The position numbers were made by a program, and so were the translations under genes. This document shows, in pieces, positions 16,658-26,148 of a DNA stretch of 64,000 nt (position 1 is its first letter; the number at the start of each line of letters is the position of its first letter). The DNA is from Micromonospora sp. WMMA1947 (GTDB taxonomy: Bacteria > Actinomycetota > Actinomycetes > Mycobacteriales > Micromonosporaceae), in the NCBI RefSeq assembly GCF_027497355.1, contig NZ_CP114909.1, forward strand, positions 4,297,001 through 4,361,000. The letters are read 5' to 3'. The notes under the pieces are model-generated. The model worked only from the letters and a program-made list of their open reading frames with translations, did no database searches and had not been told where the DNA came from.

Positions 16658-17395
16658 TCACCGGGACGGTCGCGCCCCGCCGGTTCTCGACGCCATGAAC
16701 TCCGCGACCGTCGCCACGAACGTCGCCTTGTCGGCGTCCGGCAGGCGGAAGTACGGCGCGAGGACCTCGGACAACCCCGGCCGGACGAACGTCATCGGCT
16801 GGTCGCGCCGGTGCAGCGGTTCGATCACGCACACGTCCCCGGGCCCGGTGCCGCGGTACGCCATGTCCGTGGCGACCGTGAACCACTGCTGTTCCCCGGC
16901 GATCGTTCCGCGCGCGCGGGCCACCGACTGTTCCTTCAGGCAGCGCGGAGCATGACTGGCGGCGGCGATCTGCAGCACCGTGTCGACGCCGTGCGCGGCG
17001 AAGATGCCGGCGGCCGCCTCGATCTCGGCGACCGTGTTGTGCACCGGCTGCGTGATGACGATGTCGTGCAGGGCCTGGCGGAACGCCGCGCGCTCCGCGT
17101 CCGACAACCGGTCGAGCAGGGGCTTCAGGCGGCTGAACCCGTCCAGTCTGGATAGGTTCTCCAGAAAGAACCTCTTGGTGTACTCGCCCTCACCGACGCC
17201 GTCCCGCCGGGAGAAGCCGCCGCCGATGACGATGCAGGCGAGTTCGTGATCGCTGCCCAGTGTCAGGACGGCTCGCGCCAGCGTGCCCAGGTCACCCAGA
17301 CGGTCGTCCTCGGGCACGCCGACGACCAGTTCCGCCCACCCGTCGGTGGCCAGATGGCGGCTGTGCAGGAGCACTCCCACTCTCGTCGTCAACAC
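16658..17395 (-). CDS. YdcF/SanA-like (DUF218) protein
   Basis: A 245-residue protein with features of the DUF218/YdcF fold: CIVIGGGFSRRDGVGEGEYTK (glycine-rich loop) and NTVAEIEAAAGIFAAHGVDTVLQIAAASHAPRC, where the family usually has a conserved acid/Asn and a final His-x-x-Arg. E. coli YdcF binds SAM; other members act in cell-envelope metabolism. There is no signal peptide or membrane segment. It lies 71 bases before a glycosyltransferase on the same strand, inside a block of sugar genes. Its role in this pathway is unknown; the family assignment is moderately certain. Confidence 0.6.
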   Translation of the reverse strand: MLTTRVGVLLHSRHLATDGWAELVVGVPEDDRLGDLGTLARAVLTLGSDHELACIVIGGGFSRRDGVGEGEYTKRFFLENLSRLDGFSRLKPLLDRLSDAERAAFRQALHDIVITQPVHNTVAEIEAAAGIFAAHGVDTVLQIAAASHAPRCLKEQSVARARGTIAGEQQWFTVATDMAYRGTGPGDVCVIEPLHRRDQPMTFVRPGLSEVLAPYFRLPDADKATFVATVAEFMASRTGGARPSR

Positions 17396-17466
17396 GGAAC
17401 TCCTCCCGGTGGGGGCACGACGGAGGCTCGCCCGATCCGGGCGGCGAGAAGGGTGAGGGCCGGCGG

Positions 17467-18519
17467 CTAGCCGGCGGCGGCCAGCTGCTCGATCGTGCCG
17501 ACCATCTCGGCCGTCGTGGGCAGCTTACCGATCTCGGTGGCCAGGACCCGCGCGCGCTCGGCGAACCGGCGGTCCGAGAGGATCTGCCGGCAGGCCGCGG
17601 CGACGGCGTCGACCGCTTCCCGGTACGCCTCCTGGCCGGCCTGGCGGGGGGCCGGCGGCACGGCGAGGGCGGCACCGAAGTCGCCCAGGGCCTTCGCGAT
17701 GGTCCTCGAGTAGTCGTTGTCCGGGGTGATCAGCTGCGGCACGCCGGCGTTCATGAGCGTCATCGCGGTGGCCGCGCCGCCGTGGTGCACCGCGAGGTCG
17801 CAGGTGGGAGCGACGACGTCGAGCGGCACCCAGCCGATGCGCACGTCGGCGAACTGTGCGCCGAACTCCTCGGCGGCACGGTCCGGTGCCGCGATCACGA
17901 CCTCCGCCCCGGCTGCCGTCAGCTGGTCGACCAGCTGCCGCATGACCCCGGTGTGCGAGTGCAGCATGAGATTGCGCGTTCCCGCGGTGACCAGCACCCG
18001 TGGGCGCCCTGCGGGCCGGGTGTACATCCACGGGTCGAGTCGGCCCTGGCGGTTCCTCGGGATCCAGCGCATCGGTCGCGCGCCCGGGGTGGGCGACGGC
18101 CGCAGGCACGGCGGGCAGACGTCGATGAACAGGTCGGCCTCCGGCGGCCCGGTGAGGCCGAGACGCTCCAGGTCGGGCTCGATTCCCGGCTCCGGCCGCA
18201 GCGGGACGATGTCCCAGTAGTGGCGTACGTACAGCGCCTTCAGATGGGTGGCGAGGATTCCGGGGACGTGCGACAGGCCACCGACGACCACATCGGCCGG
18301 CCACTGCCGGGTCAGCTCCAGCAGCGCCTGCAGCCTGGCCGCGGGCATCCCCGGATGAGGTGAGGGGACCACCGGCAGTCCGATCGCCGTCGCCGTCTCC
18401 AGCAGCGGCTCGTCGGCGGTCACGAGGATCTCGTGGCCCGCGCTCCGGGCCGCCGTCGCGAGCGGGGCGATGGAGAACACGGTGGACTGGCTACCGCCTA
18501 CGGTGAACAGGAATTTCAT
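17467..18519 (-). CDS. GT-B glycosyltransferase (GT1-like), second copy
   Basis: A 350-residue antibiotic glycosyltransferase closely similar to the one at 8494-9615: both share WMYTRPxxRPRVL, AGAEVVIAA, GWxPLDVVxPTCDL and HHGGAxTAMTxMxAGVPQLIT. Donor motif HHGG is at 245-248. The pair probably arose by duplication, then diverged to transfer different deoxysugars or act at different positions. It is about 20 residues shorter in its N-terminal half. It lies downstream of the minus-strand aminotransferase with a 192-base gap. Confidence 0.92.
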   Translation of the reverse strand: MKFLFTVGGSQSTVFSIAPLATAARSAGHEILVTADEPLLETATAIGLPVVPSPHPGMPAARLQALLELTRQWPADVVVGGLSHVPGILATHLKALYVRHYWDIVPLRPEPGIEPDLERLGLTGPPEADLFIDVCPPCLRPSPTPGARPMRWIPRNRQGRLDPWMYTRPAGRPRVLVTAGTRNLMLHSHTGVMRQLVDQLTAAGAEVVIAAPDRAAEEFGAQFADVRIGWVPLDVVAPTCDLAVHHGGAATAMTLMNAGVPQLITPDNDYSRTIAKALGDFGAALAVPPAPRQAGQEAYREAVDAVAAACRQILSDRRFAERARVLATEIGKLPTTAEMVGTIEQLAAAG

Positions 18520-18711
18520 CGTGATCCGTCTTCTTCTCGACGACTGCGGACAGGTGCACCACGACGGACCGGCGTCCTCGCGGCGCGTTCGGGCACGTGC
18601 GGGGGGCCACGCGAGACGCGCGGGCGGCGGCGGACCGGCCCGGGAGCCGCGGCCGCCGGACGATCCGCAGGCGGGGCCGGGGGGACAGCGCGGTGGCCGG
18701 GGACGGACGCC

Positions 18712-19932
18712 TCACGTCCCGCTCCCGGCTGTGGAGGGCGGGGCCGCGCGGCGACGCAGCCGGTCGGTGAGTTCCGGCCCGTGGGAGATCGCGAGCCGCA
18801 CGATGTGACAGATCCGGTCGATGTCCGTGGGGGAGACGGCCGGGCCGGTCGGCAGGGCGACCACCTGCTCGGCCAGGCGCTCGGTGTGCGGCAGCGAGGT
18901 CGGACGCTCCGAGCGGTAGGGCTCGAGCTGGTGGCAGGCGGGCGAGAAGTAGCGCCGCGCACCGGCGTTCTCCGCCGTCAGCACCTCGATCATCAGGTCG
19001 CGGTGGATCCCGGTGACCGCTTCGTCGATCTTGAGGATCACGTACTGCCAGTTGGGATCCTCCTGCTCGTCGAAGTCGACGACCGAGAGCCCGTCCACCC
19101 CGCGCAACGCGGAGCGGTAGCGCGCGTGGTTGGCGCGGTTGTGCCGTACGGTCTCGCCGAAGGCGTCCAGCGAGGTCAGTCCCATGGCCGCGGAGGCCTC
19201 GGTCATCTTGGCGTTGGTGCCGATGCCCACGCTGCGGCCGTCGGCGGTGATGCCGAAGGTCCGCAGGACGCGGAGCTCCTGCGCCAGCCCGTCGTCGTCG
19301 GTGACGACGGCGCCGCCCTCGAAGCAGTTGACCACCTTCGTGGCGTGGAAGCTGAACACCTCGGCGGAGCCGAAGCCGCCGACGCGCCGGCCCTGGAAGC
19401 TGGACCCCAGCGCGTGCGCCGCGTCGAAGGTGAGCGTGAGGCCGTGCCGCGCGGCCACCTTCTCCAGCTCGTCGGCCCGGCCGGGGCGGCCCCACAGGTG
19501 GACGCCGACGATGCCGGAGGTCCGCGGCGTGACGGCCGCCTCCACCTGCTCCGGGTCGAGGCATCCGGTGACCGGATCGACGTCGCAGAAGACCGGTGTC
19601 AGGCCCAGCACCCGGGCGGCGTGCGCCGTGGCCACATAGGTCATCGCGGGCATGACGACCTCACCCGACAGCCCGGTGGCCATGTAGAGCAGTTGCAGCG
19701 CCAGGGTGCCGTTGCACGTCGCCACGCAGTGCCGGACGCCCGCCAGGTCCGCGATGCGCTCCTCGAACTCGCGGACCAGCGCGCCGTTGGTGAGCCATTC
19801 GTTGTCCATCGCCGTGTTCAGCCTGTCGAACAGACGCGACCGATCGCCGACGCTGGGCGTTCCCACCTGCAGGAACCGTGAGAACTCCGGGGTCCCGCCG
19901 AGCGCAGCGAGATCAGCGAGTGTGTCTTTCAC
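18712..19932 (-). CDS. dTDP-4-keto-6-deoxyglucose 4-aminotransferase (DesI-like)
   Basis: A 406-residue PLP enzyme strongly resembling DesI of desosamine biosynthesis: ATCNGTLALQLL, VVMPAMTYVATAHA, GVHLWGRP, FDAAHALGSSFQGR and SFHATKVVNCFEGGAVVTDD, with PLP Lys199. DesI transfers an amino group to C-4 of dTDP-4-keto-6-deoxyglucose. In desosamine a radical SAM enzyme, DesII, then removes it; none is visible here, so the 4-amino group may stay, as in 4-amino sugars such as pyrrolosamine. The GTG start at 19932 follows GGAGG. It is divergent from RmlB, whose product is its likely substrate. Confidence 0.92.
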   Translation of the reverse strand: MKDTLADLAALGGTPEFSRFLQVGTPSVGDRSRLFDRLNTAMDNEWLTNGALVREFEERIADLAGVRHCVATCNGTLALQLLYMATGLSGEVVMPAMTYVATAHAARVLGLTPVFCDVDPVTGCLDPEQVEAAVTPRTSGIVGVHLWGRPGRADELEKVAARHGLTLTFDAAHALGSSFQGRRVGGFGSAEVFSFHATKVVNCFEGGAVVTDDDGLAQELRVLRTFGITADGRSVGIGTNAKMTEASAAMGLTSLDAFGETVRHNRANHARYRSALRGVDGLSVVDFDEQEDPNWQYVILKIDEAVTGIHRDLMIEVLTAENAGARRYFSPACHQLEPYRSERPTSLPHTERLAEQVVALPTGPAVSPTDIDRICHIVRLAISHGPELTDRLRRRAAPPSTAGSGT

Positions 19933-20127
19933 GCGCGGGCCTCCATCATGCCGTGCGACGTGCCATGGGCCGGCGGTGTGCCGGAACGACAGCGTCCCGG
20001 ACGGTGCTCGCACCTCGGTTGAGCGCAACTGGGGTGACGCCCGCCGGGGCTATCAGGCGGAACCGCTCCACCGCCCTTCCAGTGGACCTCCACCATGGGT
20101 CGGCCGTGCCCGGCGACGCTCGGAAAC
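19933..20127. promoter_or_regulatory. Divergent promoter region aminotransferase / RmlB
   Basis: A 195-base gap between divergent genes that must drive both the DesI-like gene and the long RmlB-KS-CLF-ACP-AT run. No clear operator or -10/-35 pair stands out. Confidence 0.35.
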
Positions 20128-21201
20128 ATGAAACTTCTCGTGACCGGGGGAGCCGGCTTCGTCGGCTCCGAGTACGTACGCAGCATGCTCGGCGGCGCCT
20201 ACGAGGGTTACGAGAACGCGGAGATCACCGTCCTCGACAAGCTCACGTACGCGGGCAGTCTGACGAACATCCCGGCGGACGATCCGCGGCTCACCTTTGT
20301 CCGAGGCGACATCGCCGACCGCGAGCTGCTTCTCGACCTGCTGCCGGGACACGACGCGGTCGTCCACTTCGCGGCCGAGAGCCACGTGGACCGGTCGCTG
20401 CTCGACGCCTCGCCGTTCACGACGACGAATGTGCTGGGGACCCAGACGCTGCTGGACTGCTGCCTCCGGACAGGCATCAGCCGGGTGGTGCAGGTCTCGA
20501 CCGACGAGGTGTACGGCACCATCGCCCACGGGTCGTGGACGGAGGATCACCCGCTCCTGCCGAACTCCCCGTACGCCGCCTCGAAAGCGGCGGCCGACCT
20601 GCTTGCGCGCTCGTACCACCGCTCGCACGGGCTGCCGGTGGTGATCACCCGCTGCTCGAACAACTACGGGCCGTACCAGCACGTCGAGAAGATGATCCCG
20701 CGCTTCGTCACCAACCTGCTCAGCGGCCGGCCGGTGCCCCTCTACGGCGACGGCCGCAACGTCCGGGAGTGGCTGCACGTCGCGGACCACTGCCGGGGCG
20801 TGCAGCTGGCGCTGGGGAAGGGTCGTGACGGCGAGGTCTACCACCTGGGCAGCGGCACCGAGCTGACCAACCGGGACCTGACCGCCGAACTCCTGCGCCT
20901 GTGCGGGGCGGACTGGGACGCGGTGCGGCCGGTCGCCGACCGCAAGGGGCACGACCTCCGGTACTCCCTCGACGACAGCAAGGCCCGCCGCGAGCTCGGC
21001 TACGCCCCGCAGGTGCCCTTCGAGTCGGGCCTCGCCGAGGTCGTCGCCTGGTACCGGACCAACAGCGACCGGTGGGCCGACGAGTCGGAGCGGCACCACA
21101 CGCAAGCCGCACCAGAGCCGGCAATGCCCGGTCCGGACACAGAGGAACAGGGGTCGATGAACATGAAGGCTGTCGGGACGACCGCGGCGGTGTCGCGGTG
21201 A
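20128..21201 (+). CDS. rmlB: dTDP-glucose 4,6-dehydratase
   Basis: A 357-residue extended SDR. NAD-binding GGAGFVG is at 7-13, the catalytic TDE triad at 125-127, and Tyr149/Lys153 in [21 protein letters not shown] and [13 protein letters not shown] are RmlB hallmarks. It makes dTDP-4-keto-6-deoxyglucose, the shared precursor of all deoxysugars here. It carries a longer C-terminal tail (after residue 325) than most RmlB proteins. Its last codons overlap the KS-alpha start by GTGA, so the dehydratase and the polyketide core are translated from one message. Confidence 0.93.
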   Translation: MKLLVTGGAGFVGSEYVRSMLGGAYEGYENAEITVLDKLTYAGSLTNIPADDPRLTFVRGDIADRELLLDLLPGHDAVVHFAAESHVDRSLLDASPFTTTNVLGTQTLLDCCLRTGISRVVQVSTDEVYGTIAHGSWTEDHPLLPNSPYAASKAAADLLARSYHRSHGLPVVITRCSNNYGPYQHVEKMIPRFVTNLLSGRPVPLYGDGRNVREWLHVADHCRGVQLALGKGRDGEVYHLGSGTELTNRDLTAELLRLCGADWDAVRPVADRKGHDLRYSLDDSKARRELGYAPQVPFESGLAEVVAWYRTNSDRWADESERHHTQAAPEPAMPGPDTEEQGSMNMKAVGTTAAVSR

Positions 21202-22469
21202 GTGTTCGCAAAGTGGTGATCACCGGTCTCGGCGTCGTGGCGCCCGGCGGCGTGGGTACCAAGGCGTTCTGGCAACTGATCACCGCCGGTCGCACCGCGA
21301 CCAGGCCGATCACCGCCTTCGACGCGTCCGCCTTCCGGTCCCGGATCGCCGCCGAGGTGGACTTCGAACCGGCCCAGGCCGAGCTGTCCCACCGGGAGAT
21401 CAGCCGGCTGGACCGGGCGGCGCAGTTCGCCCTGGTCGCCACCAGGGAGGCGATGGCCGACAGCGGTCTGGAGACGGACCGGTCCGATCCCACCCGCGTC
21501 GGCGTGAGCCTCGGCACCGCCGTGGGTGCCACGTGCAACCTCGAGTCGGAGTACCTCGCTCTCAGCGACACCGGGCGGGAGTGGGTGCTCGACCACCACT
21601 ACGCCGGCCCGCACCTGTACGACTACTTCATGCCCGGCTCCATGGCGGCGGAGGTCGCCTGGGACGTCAACGCCCAGGGCCCGGTCGCCGTGATCTCCGC
21701 GGGGTGCACCTCCGGACTGGACGCGGTCGGACACGCGGTGGATCTGATCCGGGAGGGCGCGGTCGACGCGATGGTGACCGGTGGCACCGACGCGCCGATC
21801 TCACCGATCACCGTCGCCTGCTTCGACGCCATCCGGGCGACCTCGTCGAGCAACGACGACGCGGCCCACGCGCTCCGCCCCTTTGACCGCACCCGCAACG
21901 GCTTCGTGCTGGGGGAGGGGGCCGCCGTGCTCGTCCTCGAGAGCGAGGAGCACGCCCGCGCCCGCGGCGCCCGGATCTACGCCGAGGTCACCGGATTCGC
22001 CTCCCGCAGCAACGCGTACCACATGACCGGCCTGCGGCCCGACGGCGCCGAGATGGCCGCGGCGATCACCGCCGCGCTGGCGGAGAGCAAGCTGTCACCG
22101 GAGGACGTCGACTACGTCAACGCGCACGGCACGGCGACGCAGCAGAACGACAGGCACGAGACGGCCGCTCTCAAGCGGGCACTCGGCCACCACGCCTACT
22201 CGACACCGGTCAGTTCCATCAAGTCGATGGTGGGCCACTCCCTCGGTGCGATCGGCTCGATCGAGATCGCCGCCTGCGCGCTCGCCCTGGACCAGGGCGT
22301 GATCCCGCCGACCGCGAACCTCCACGAGCCGGACCCCGAGCTGGACCTGGACTACGTCCCGCTGCACGCGCGGGAGCAGAGGCTCGACACCGTCGTCAGC
22401 GTCGGCAGCGGCTTCGGAGGCTTCCAGAGCGCCATCGTGCTCGCCCGTCCCGGGCGGGGTGCGGCATGA
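21198..22469 (+). CDS. Type II PKS ketosynthase alpha (KS-alpha)
   Basis: A 423-residue beta-ketoacyl synthase. The catalytic triad is complete: Cys170 in [11 protein letters not shown], His310 in VNAHGTAT and His347 in [24 protein letters not shown] and the [10 protein letters not shown] region are typical of aromatic type II PKS KS-alpha, not FabF. It condenses malonyl units on the ACP together with the adjacent KS-beta. The GTG start at 21198 overlaps RmlB; the stop overlaps the KS-beta ATG by ATGA, giving 1:1 coupled synthesis of the heterodimer. Confidence 0.95.
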   Translation: MSVRKVVITGLGVVAPGGVGTKAFWQLITAGRTATRPITAFDASAFRSRIAAEVDFEPAQAELSHREISRLDRAAQFALVATREAMADSGLETDRSDPTRVGVSLGTAVGATCNLESEYLALSDTGREWVLDHHYAGPHLYDYFMPGSMAAEVAWDVNAQGPVAVISAGCTSGLDAVGHAVDLIREGAVDAMVTGGTDAPISPITVACFDAIRATSSSNDDAAHALRPFDRTRNGFVLGEGAAVLVLESEEHARARGARIYAEVTGFASRSNAYHMTGLRPDGAEMAAAITAALAESKLSPEDVDYVNAHGTATQQNDRHETAALKRALGHHAYSTPVSSIKSMVGHSLGAIGSIEIAACALALDQGVIPPTANLHEPDPELDLDYVPLHAREQRLDTVVSVGSGFGGFQSAIVLARPGRGAA

Positions 22470-23749
22470 CCGCGGCGGTGATCACCGGGATCGGCGTCGC
22501 GGCGCCGAACGGCTTCGGGACCGAGAACTTCTGGGCCGCGACGTTGCGTGGCGAGTCCGCCATCCGCCCGGTCCGGCGATTCGACGTGAGCGGGTACCCG
22601 GCCCGGCTGGGCGGCGAACTCGACGGATTCGATCCCGCCGACCACATTCCCAGCCGGCTTCTCCCGCAGACCGACCGGATGACCCAGTTCGCGCTGGCCG
22701 CGTCGGCCTGGGCGCTCGCCGACGCCCGGGTGGAACCCGGCGCCTACGAGGCGACCGAGACCGGCGTGGCGATGGCCGGGGCGTTCGGCGGCTTCGAGTA
22801 CGGCCAGCGCGAGCTGGAGAACCTGTGGCGGTCCGGTCCCGAGCACGTCAGCGTGTACATGTCGTTCGCCTGGTTCTACGCCGTCAACACGGGGCAGACG
22901 TCGATCCGGCACGGCATGAGAGGCCCCGCCGGCGTCATCGTCAGCGACCAGGCGGGCGGGCTCGACGCGGTCGCGCAGGCCCGGCGGAACATCCGCAAGG
23001 GGTCCCGGCTCATGCTCTCCGGGGGCTTCGAGAGCTCCTTCTGCCCGTACGGCTGGGTGGCCCGGATGAGCGGCGGCACGCTGAGCACCGGCGACGATCC
23101 GCGAACCGCGTACGTGCCCTTCGACGTCGGCGCCCGTGGGTACGTCCCCGGTGAGGGTGGTGCCGTCCTGGTGGTCGAGGACGCCGCCGGCGCCCGCCGC
23201 CGGGGCGCGCACATCCACGGGGAGATCGCCGGGTACGCGGCGACGTTCGACGCCGCCGCGCGCCACGGTGGTGCGCGGGGACTGCGCCGCGCCGTGGAAG
23301 GCGCCCTGGCGGACGCGCACATGACGGCCGCGGACATCGGCGTGGTCTTCGCCGACGGCTCCGGAACGCCGGACGAGGACCACGCCGAGGCCGAGGCGAT
23401 CGCCGCCGTGTTCGGTCCGGGCGCGGTTCCCGTCACCGTCCCGAAGACCATGACCGGACGGATGAGCTCCGGCGGCGCGTCCGCCGACCTCGCGTGCGCC
23501 CTGCTCGCCATGCGCGACGGGCTCATTCCGCCGACGGTCAACGTGCGCACGGTCGCGGCCGGCGCGCAGATCGACCTCGTCACCGGCGGGCCCCGCCGGT
23601 GGGAACCCGGGGCCGCGCTGGTGATCGCCCGGGGCAGGGGCGGATTCAACTCCGCGATGGTGCTCCGGCGCGGCACCGCGTCCCCGGACGTCTCCGCGGA
23701 AGCGACGAGCAACGACAGTGACATTCGAACCGGATCAGGAGGGGAGTAG
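22466..23749 (+). CDS. Type II PKS chain-length factor (KS-beta/CLF)
   Basis: A 427-residue KS-fold protein lacking the active cysteine; the position is Gln162 in [12 protein letters not shown], diagnostic for a chain-length factor. It pairs with the KS-alpha to form the condensing heterodimer, provides decarboxylative priming and sets chain length. [11 protein letters not shown] replaces the KS His region, again as in CLFs. The ATG at 22466 overlaps the KS-alpha stop. With the ACP two bases downstream, it forms a standard KS-CLF-ACP minimal PKS. Confidence 0.95.
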   Translation: MTAAVITGIGVAAPNGFGTENFWAATLRGESAIRPVRRFDVSGYPARLGGELDGFDPADHIPSRLLPQTDRMTQFALAASAWALADARVEPGAYEATETGVAMAGAFGGFEYGQRELENLWRSGPEHVSVYMSFAWFYAVNTGQTSIRHGMRGPAGVIVSDQAGGLDAVAQARRNIRKGSRLMLSGGFESSFCPYGWVARMSGGTLSTGDDPRTAYVPFDVGARGYVPGEGGAVLVVEDAAGARRRGAHIHGEIAGYAATFDAAARHGGARGLRRAVEGALADAHMTAADIGVVFADGSGTPDEDHAEAEAIAAVFGPGAVPVTVPKTMTGRMSSGGASADLACALLAMRDGLIPPTVNVRTVAAGAQIDLVTGGPRRWEPGAALVIARGRGGFNSAMVLRRGTASPDVSAEATSNDSDIRTGSGGE

Positions 23750-23751
23750 TC

Positions 23752-24006
23752 GTGCAGCGGATAACTCTGCCGGACCTTGAGGAGATCATGCGCAGGTGCG
23801 CCGGGGACGACGAGTCGACGTCCTCGTTCCAGCAGGCTCCGGACCAGGCGTTCACCGACCTCGGATACGACTCGCTCGCGTTGCTCGAGACGCAGAGTGT
23901 CATCAAGCGGGACTACGGCGTCGAGATCTCCGAGCAGGCCCTGAGCGAGGCCACCACGCCGCGGCAGCTGGTGGACCTCGTGAACCGATGGCTGACCGCG
24001 GCCTGA
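23752..24006 (+). CDS. Type II PKS acyl carrier protein 1
   Basis: An 84-residue ACP. The phosphopantetheine serine is Ser41 in DLGYDSLALLE. The GTG start follows GGAGGGGAG and lies two bases after the CLF stop. It is in the usual minimal-PKS position, so it should carry the growing polyketide. The AT gene starts inside its 3' end. A related ACP lies at 26149-26400 on the other strand. Confidence 0.95.
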   Translation: MQRITLPDLEEIMRRCAGDDESTSSFQQAPDQAFTDLGYDSLALLETQSVIKRDYGVEISEQALSEATTPRQLVDLVNRWLTAA

Positions 24007-25025
24007 CCGGCGCCGGGGCGCCGGCCGGCCGGGACACGCCGGCCGAGGGCCCGCCGCAACCGCCACCTGCCCTGCTGATGCCGGGCCAGGGTTCCCAGTA
24101 CCAGGGCATGGGCACGGGGCTGTACCGGGATGTCTCCGCCTTCGCGGCGATCATCGACGAGGTGTTCGAGCTCATGGGGAGGGCCGGAGAGCAGCTACGT
24201 TCCGACTGGCTCGCCGCCTCCCCGCAGCTTCCGGTCGACCATGCCAGCCGTTCGCAGCCGCTGCTGTTCGCCATCGACTACGCGCTCGGCAGGCTGCTGC
24301 TGGACCGCGGGCTGCGGCCGGCGGTCCTGCTGGGACACAGTGTCGGCGAGATGGCCGCCGCCACCCTCGCCGGCATCTTCGACCTGCCCGGCGCGACCCG
24401 CATCGTCGGGCAGCGGGTCGGCCAGTTCACCCTGGTGCCGCCGGGCGGAATGGCCGCCGTGGCGGCGTCCCGGGCCGAGGTCGAGCCGTACCTGCGGCCG
24501 GGTGTCGACGTCGGGGCGGTCAACACGCCCCGGCAGACGGTGATCGCCGGTGCGGACGAGCCGCTGCGGACCACAGTGGACGCCCTGCGCCAGGCCGGCT
24601 ACACCTGTGCTGCGGTGCCGTCGACGGTTCCCTTCCACAGCGAGTGGCTCCGGCCGGCGGTCGACCCGGCCTGCTCCCTGCTGGCGAGCCTGCCGGCGAA
24701 CCCGCCCCGGATCCCCGTGGTGTCCGGGTACACCGCCGGCTACCTGACCGAGGCCGAGGTGAAGGATCCACGGTACTGGGCCGAGCACCCGGTGAACCCG
24801 GTGCTGTTCTGGCCCGCCCTGGCGAGACTGGCGGAGGCCGGGCCCCACCTGCTGGTCGAGTGCGGCCCCGGCACCAGCCTGACCACCTTCGCCCGCCGGC
24901 ACCCGGACGTCCGTTCCGGGCGATGCGAGGTGCTGTCGCTGATCGGGCCGGCGGCGTCGGGCCCGGCCCGGGAGGCCGAGCACCTCGCCGCCGCGGCGGC
25001 CCGGCTGGGAGTCTCGCTGCCCTGA
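23988..25025 (+). CDS. Discrete malonyl-type acyltransferase (AT)
   Basis: A 345-residue FabD-fold transacylase. Nucleophile Ser118 lies in GHSVGEMAAA, His217 in VPSTVPFHSEW, and the LLMPGQGSQYQGMG start is typical. About 25 extra residues rich in Pro/Gly precede the fold. It overlaps the ACP gene by 19 bases. In type II clusters with non-acetate starters, discrete ATs (ZhuC, DpsD) act on priming or loading; here it may load malonyl onto ACP or edit starter acyl groups. Exact specificity is not evident. Confidence 0.9.
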   Translation: MADRGLTGAGAPAGRDTPAEGPPQPPPALLMPGQGSQYQGMGTGLYRDVSAFAAIIDEVFELMGRAGEQLRSDWLAASPQLPVDHASRSQPLLFAIDYALGRLLLDRGLRPAVLLGHSVGEMAAATLAGIFDLPGATRIVGQRVGQFTLVPPGGMAAVAASRAEVEPYLRPGVDVGAVNTPRQTVIAGADEPLRTTVDALRQAGYTCAAVPSTVPFHSEWLRPAVDPACSLLASLPANPPRIPVVSGYTAGYLTEAEVKDPRYWAEHPVNPVLFWPALARLAEAGPHLLVECGPGTSLTTFARRHPDVRSGRCEVLSLIGPAASGPAREAEHLAAAAARLGVSLP

Positions 25026-25142
25026 TCCGCGGTGCCGCCCCCGGGTCAACCGCTGCTCGACCGGACCTGGTGAGGCCGGTGCCAGGCTGCGCAAGCACGA
25101 TCCACCCAGGCGGTGGCCGTCCCCTAGGACCGCGGAGATGAC

Positions 25143-26120
25143 ATGGAGACCAACCAGCACGCCCTGTTTCCCCAGGTCGGTCGTCCGGCGCTGGTTCGAC
25201 GCCCGGGTGACTGGCTCGAACGCGTCGAGCTGATCACCCCCGCGATGTGCGGCCCCAACTCGCTGTTCATCGGCCAGCTCGGCGACTGGACCTGGGACGC
25301 GGTCGGCGCCGCCTGCCACATCGATCCGTACTCCGCGGTGGATCCCGAGGGCAACCCCGTCTACCTGTCCTTCGCCTACTTCCGGGTCAAGGCCTGCAGC
25401 GACCTGTCCGTCGAGCAACTGACCTTCGGCGACCGGCTCCGCGTACGGTCGAAGGTGCTGTCCTGCGGCGGTGACTCGTTGCTCACCGTGCACCAGGTCA
25501 GCCGCTATCACGGGGACGCCGGTACGGAGGCCGCGTACGGCGACGGCCTCGCCATGGACGACTTCTTCCGCTACGACTCGCCCGGATGTGTGCACGTCGA
25601 GACGTTCAACCGCTGGATCCAGCGTTCCGGCGACGGCACGAACCACGGATTGCGGCGGGCGACACCCATCGGCTTCCAGTCGCACCACCTGGACCCGATC
25701 GCCGACGAGCACACCCCCCGTCGCGTCGTGTCGATGGCGCGCCGGGCAGCCGGCTTCCGGACCGAGGGGGAGCCGCCGCCGGAGGCCGGGCTCACGCTGA
25801 CCTACCAGGTGAGCGCCAGTCGCGACCTCAACGGCGTCGGCCTGCTGTACTTCGCGTCGTACTTCTCGATCGTCGACTGGGCGGTCCTGACGTTGTGGCG
25901 CAGCCTCGGCCGGTCGTCCGACAGCTTCCTGCGCCGGCGGGTGCCGGACCGGCAGGTCTGCCTGTTCGCCAACGCGAACGCCGACGACGTCCTCGACGTC
26001 GCGGTCACGACATTCCCCGACGCCGGGGGTGAGGACGTGGTCGACGTGACGGTGCGCCGGCAGGACGGCAGCCTGCTCGCCGTGGCGCGTCAGCGCATCA
26101 CCCAGAACCGGGCGGGATGA
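25143..26120 (+). CDS. LnmK-like acyltransferase/decarboxylase (double hot-dog)
   Basis: A 325-residue protein resembling LnmK of leinamycin biosynthesis and the Lom62-type enzyme of lomaiviticin biosynthesis. Those enzymes take methylmalonyl-CoA, move it to a dedicated ACP and decarboxylate it to propionyl-ACP. Visible family features include ITPAMCGPNSLFIGQLGDWTW and YLSFAYFRVK near the N-terminus and LNGVGLLYFASYF in the second hot-dog. A tyrosine at residue 63 is near where LnmK has its active-site Tyr. The ATG at 25143 follows GGAG. The partner is probably the second ACP just downstream. A propionyl starter is the inferred result. Confidence 0.82.
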   Translation: METNQHALFPQVGRPALVRRPGDWLERVELITPAMCGPNSLFIGQLGDWTWDAVGAACHIDPYSAVDPEGNPVYLSFAYFRVKACSDLSVEQLTFGDRLRVRSKVLSCGGDSLLTVHQVSRYHGDAGTEAAYGDGLAMDDFFRYDSPGCVHVETFNRWIQRSGDGTNHGLRRATPIGFQSHHLDPIADEHTPRRVVSMARRAAGFRTEGEPPPEAGLTLTYQVSASRDLNGVGLLYFASYFSIVDWAVLTLWRSLGRSSDSFLRRRVPDRQVCLFANANADDVLDVAVTTFPDAGGEDVVDVTVRRQDGSLLAVARQRITQNRAG

Positions 26121-26148
26121 GCACGGCACCCCGCCACCGGGTGGGGCG

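Noticed and set aside
21198..23749. FabF-type fatty acid synthases
   Set aside because: The second protein has Gln in place of the active Cys and the pair is followed by a dedicated ACP, which defines KS-alpha/CLF of a type II PKS.
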